Positions 6,816 through 8,976 of a stretch of DNA of 8,976 nt are shown here, piece by piece (position 1 is the first letter of the stretch; each line of letters begins with the position of its first letter). The stretch is taken from positions 1 to 8,976 of the forward strand of contig CANBQX010000075.1 in assembly GCA_947371775.1 (NCBI GenBank), given 5' to 3'. A program made the position numbers and the translations under genes. The stretch is from Comamonadaceae bacterium. Lineage in GTDB: Bacteria > Pseudomonadota > Gammaproteobacteria > Burkholderiales > Burkholderiaceae_C. The notes beneath the pieces are model-generated. The model ran no database searches. It had not been told where the DNA came from and was given only the letters and a program-made list of their open reading frames with translations.

Positions 6816-8273
6816 ATGCATACATTTGACGAAATGGTGGCCAAGTTGCCCTACGGCGACCTGGCCGACAACGCGCAGGTGCGCGAGCACTACCTTGCCT
6901 ATGCCCAGTGGCTGTCGCGCCAAAGTGCCGAGACCATGGCGCACCGGCGCGAAGAAGCGGAGATGATCTTCCGCCGCGTCGGCATCACCTTTGCGGTCTA
7001 TGGCGAAAAAGACGAAGACGGTGCAGGCACCGAGCGATTGATTCCTTTTGACCTGATTCCCCGCGTGATTCCGGCGCACGAGTGGAAGTCCATGGAAAAA
7101 GGCCTGGTGCAGCGCGTCACTGCGCTCAACCGCTTCATTCATGACGTCTACCACGAGCAGGACATTATTCGCGCCGGTATCGTGCCGCGCGAGCAGATCG
7201 AGCACAACGCCCAGTTCCGCAAAGAGATGGTCGGCGTGGCCGTTCCGCACCAGATTTATTCGCACATTTCAGGCATCGACATCGTGCGCGCACCCAATGC
7301 GCAAGGGCAGGGCGAGTACTACGTGCTCGAAGACAATCTGCGCGTGCCCAGCGGCGTGAGCTACATGCTGGAAGACCGCAAGATGATGATGCGGCTCTTT
7401 CCAGAGCTGTTCAACAGCCACCGCGTGGCACCCATTGCCCACTATCCCGACTTGCTGCTCGAAACCCTGCGCGCCAGCTGTCCCGCCAGCACGGCCGAGC
7501 CCACGGTGGTGGTGCTCACGCCCGGCATGTACAACAGCGCCTACTTTGAGCACGCCTTTTTGGCCCAGCAAATGGGCGTGGAGTTGGTCGAAGGGCAAGA
7601 CCTGGTGGTCAAAGACAACTTTGTTTACATGCGCACCACGCGTGGCCTGCGCCGGGTGGACGTGATTTACCGCCGCGTGGACGATGACTTTTTGGATCCC
7701 ACGGTGTTCCGCCCCACGTCCACCCTGGGCTGCCCCGGTTTGCTCAACGCCTACCGCGCGGGCAACGTCACCATCTGCAACGCCGTGGGCACGGGCATTG
7801 CGGACGACAAGTCGATCTACCCCTATGTGCCGCAAATGATCGAGTTCTACCTGGGCGAGAAGCCCATTTTGAACAACGTCCCGACCTTTCAGTGCCGCAA
7901 GCCCGACGACCTGGCCTACACCCTGGCGAACCTGAAAGACCTGGTGGTCAAGGAAGTGCACGGCGCAGGCGGCTACGGCATGCTGGTCGGCCCTGCAGCC
8001 AGCAGCACCGAGATTGAAAACTTCCGCCAGGCCTTGCTGGCCAATCCGGGTGGCTACATTGCCCAACCCACACTCAGCCTCTCGACCTGCCCGACCTATG
8101 TGGACAGCGGCATTGCGCCGCGCCATATTGATTTGCGGCCCTATGTGCTCAGCGGCAAAACCGTGCAAATGGTGCCCGGCGGCCTCACGCGTGTGGCCTT
8201 GCAAGAGGGCTCGCTGGTGGTGAACTCGTCGCAGGGCGGTGGGACCAAAGACACCTGGATTCTGGAGGACTAA
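6816..8273 (+). CDS. Circularly permuted ATP-grasp family protein (COG2308)
   Basis: A 485-residue protein of the circularly permuted ATP-grasp type 2 family (DUF404/DUF407 region). Such enzymes are predicted to join a carboxylate to an amine with ATP, possibly forming a peptide tag or side-chain modification; the true substrate is unknown. Family landmarks occur in order: FDLIPRVIPAHEW (78-90), YYVLEDNLRVPSGVSYMLE (168-186), IYRRVDDDFLDP (284-295), VVKEVHGAGGYGMLVGP (377-393, a glycine-rich nucleotide-binding loop), IAQPTLSLSTCPT (415-427), PRHIDLRP (435-442) and VPGGLTRVAL followed by SSQGGGTKDTW (453-481). Length and ends match the family, so it looks intact. The ATG at 6816 has GAAGG 9 nt upstream. 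It is the first gene of an operon with the alpha-E gene, two bases separating stop and start. Location is probably cytoplasmic, as no signal peptide is seen. Control by sigma-54 is suggested by the upstream elements. Confidence 0.92.
   Translation: MHTFDEMVAKLPYGDLADNAQVREHYLAYAQWLSRQSAETMAHRREEAEMIFRRVGITFAVYGEKDEDGAGTERLIPFDLIPRVIPAHEWKSMEKGLVQRVTALNRFIHDVYHEQDIIRAGIVPREQIEHNAQFRKEMVGVAVPHQIYSHISGIDIVRAPNAQGQGEYYVLEDNLRVPSGVSYMLEDRKMMMRLFPELFNSHRVAPIAHYPDLLLETLRASCPASTAEPTVVVLTPGMYNSAYFEHAFLAQQMGVELVEGQDLVVKDNFVYMRTTRGLRRVDVIYRRVDDDFLDPTVFRPTSTLGCPGLLNAYRAGNVTICNAVGTGIADDKSIYPYVPQMIEFYLGEKPILNNVPTFQCRKPDDLAYTLANLKDLVVKEVHGAGGYGMLVGPAASSTEIENFRQALLANPGGYIAQPTLSLSTCPTYVDSGIAPRHIDLRPYVLSGKTVQMVPGGLTRVALQEGSLVVNSSQGGGTKDTWILED
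8264..8268 (+). promoter_or_regulatory. Ribosome binding site of the alpha-E gene
   Basis: GGAGG, a perfect Shine-Dalgarno core, lies inside the last codons of the ATP-grasp gene, 7 nt before the ATG at 8276. It fixes that start and points to independent strong initiation within the operon. Confidence 0.8.
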
Positions 8274-8275
8274 CC

Positions 8276-8976
8276 ATGCTCAGCCGCACTGCCGACCATT
8301 TGTATTGGATGTCGCGCTACACCGAGCGCGCCGAAAACACCGCCCGCATGCTGGACGTGAATTACCAGACCGCACTCTTGGGCCAAACCGAAGCGTCCGA
8401 AGAACGCAGCTGGCGCGGCTTGCTGAGCATCAGCGAGTTGCTACCCGCTTATACCCAGCGCCACAAGGCGGTGCGGGCCAAAGAGGTCATGGACTTCATG
8501 GTGCGGGATGAGAGCAACCCATCGAGCATCCTGTCGTGCCTGAGCGCCGCCCGTGAAAACGCCCGCGCCGTGCGTGGCACCTTGACCACTGAGGTGTGGG
8601 AGACCCACAACCAAACCTGGCTCGAGGTCAAACGCATGGCCTCGAGCGACAGTTTTGAGCGTGACCCTTCGCAGTTTTTTGAGTGGGTGAAATTTCGCTC
8701 CCACCTCTCGCGTGGTGTGACAGTCGGCACCATGCTGATGGACGAGTCGCTGCACTTCATGCGCCTGGGCACATTCCTGGAGCGGGCCGACAACACGGCA
8801 CGTTTGGTGGACGTTAAGTTCCATGGCGGCGGCGCGGACTTCATGGATGCGAATCCTTCGATCGAGCACGAAGGCGACTTTTACCACTGGAGTGCGGTTC
8901 TGCGCAGCGTGTCGGCCTTCGAGATTTACCGCAAGGTCTACCGCGATGTGATCCGCCCTGAGCGGGTGGCGGAGCT
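8276..8976 (+). CDS. Alpha-E domain protein (DUF403, COG2307), partial
   Basis: All-helical protein of the alpha-E family, which almost always sits beside the circularly permuted ATP-grasp gene and is presumed to act with it; no biochemical activity is established. The first 233 codons are present and the frame is still open at the window edge; relatives are usually about 310-320 residues. The name-giving motif appears twice: ERAENTARMLDV at 17-28 and ERADNTARLVDV at 169-180, each preceded by a similar aromatic/hydrophobic stretch (YWMSRYT and FMRLGTFL). This indicates an internal duplication of a helical unit. HWSAVLRSVSAFEIYRKVY (204-222) is also typical of the family. It starts two bases after the ATP-grasp stop codon with a GGAGG ribosome binding site and is clearly co-transcribed. 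In related genomes the next genes are often a transglutaminase-like protein and a proteasome-like peptidase, which would lie beyond this window. Confidence 0.92.
   Translation, partial: MLSRTADHLYWMSRYTERAENTARMLDVNYQTALLGQTEASEERSWRGLLSISELLPAYTQRHKAVRAKEVMDFMVRDESNPSSILSCLSAARENARAVRGTLTTEVWETHNQTWLEVKRMASSDSFERDPSQFFEWVKFRSHLSRGVTVGTMLMDESLHFMRLGTFLERADNTARLVDVKFHGGGADFMDANPSIEHEGDFYHWSAVLRSVSAFEIYRKVYRDVIRPERVAE

Noticed and set aside
5588..6844. Minus-strand open frame (418 codons) opposite the comEC 3' half
   Set aside because: Shadow frame rich in Gln, Arg and His. The plus strand is fully explained by the ComEC metallo-beta-lactamase-like domain.
7269..8204. Minus-strand open frame (311 codons) opposite the ATP-grasp gene
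   Set aside because: Shadow frame with His/Gln/Val-rich composition and no family resemblance.

Overview
The window is a dense, GC-rich (by eye about 60-65%) stretch of bacterial chromosome. Codon use, the protein families and their closest familiar relatives point to a betaproteobacterium, most likely Burkholderiales/Comamonadaceae (Rhodoferax-, Polaromonas- or Limnohabitans-like). That placement is an impression from protein sequence, not a search result. I see no rRNA, tRNA, CRISPR array, insertion sequence or phage gene.

Layout from left to right. (1) 1-1127, minus strand: the N-terminal 375 codons of a GMC-family FAD oxidoreductase whose C-terminus lies outside the window. (2) 1275-2666, plus: a MocR/PdxR-type regulator (GntR-like winged helix fused to a PLP aminotransferase-like domain), divergent from the oxidoreductase. 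The 147-bp gap holds two copies of ATGC-N5-ATGC overlapping candidate promoters for both genes. (3) 2730-3542, plus: a DUF2189-type membrane protein. (4) 3539-3997, minus: a RidA/YjgF-family protein whose stop codon overlaps that of the DUF2189 gene. (5) 4106-6739, plus: complete comEC, the DNA-uptake channel of natural transformation. (6) 6816-8273 and 8276-8976, plus: a circularly permuted ATP-grasp protein followed two bases later by an alpha-E (DUF403) protein that runs off the window.

The most interesting part is the last pair. ATP-grasp plus alpha-E is the core of a widespread, still poorly understood gene set that in proteobacteria is often followed by a transglutaminase-like protein and an Anbu/BPH-type proteasome-like peptidase, and is suspected of making and trimming a peptide tag or modification. 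Here the pair appears to have a sigma-54 promoter (GG-N10-GC, TTGGC...TTGC, 6769-6785) with two tandem NtrC-like palindromes about 113 and 149 bp upstream of the predicted transcription start. The palindromes are embedded in the last codons of comEC. If real, this puts the uncharacterised operon under enhancer-dependent, possibly nitrogen-responsive control.

The remaining genes look like ordinary single transcription units with no clear shared pathway. The exception is the MocR/GMC pair, where the regulator probably controls itself and the oxidoreductase.
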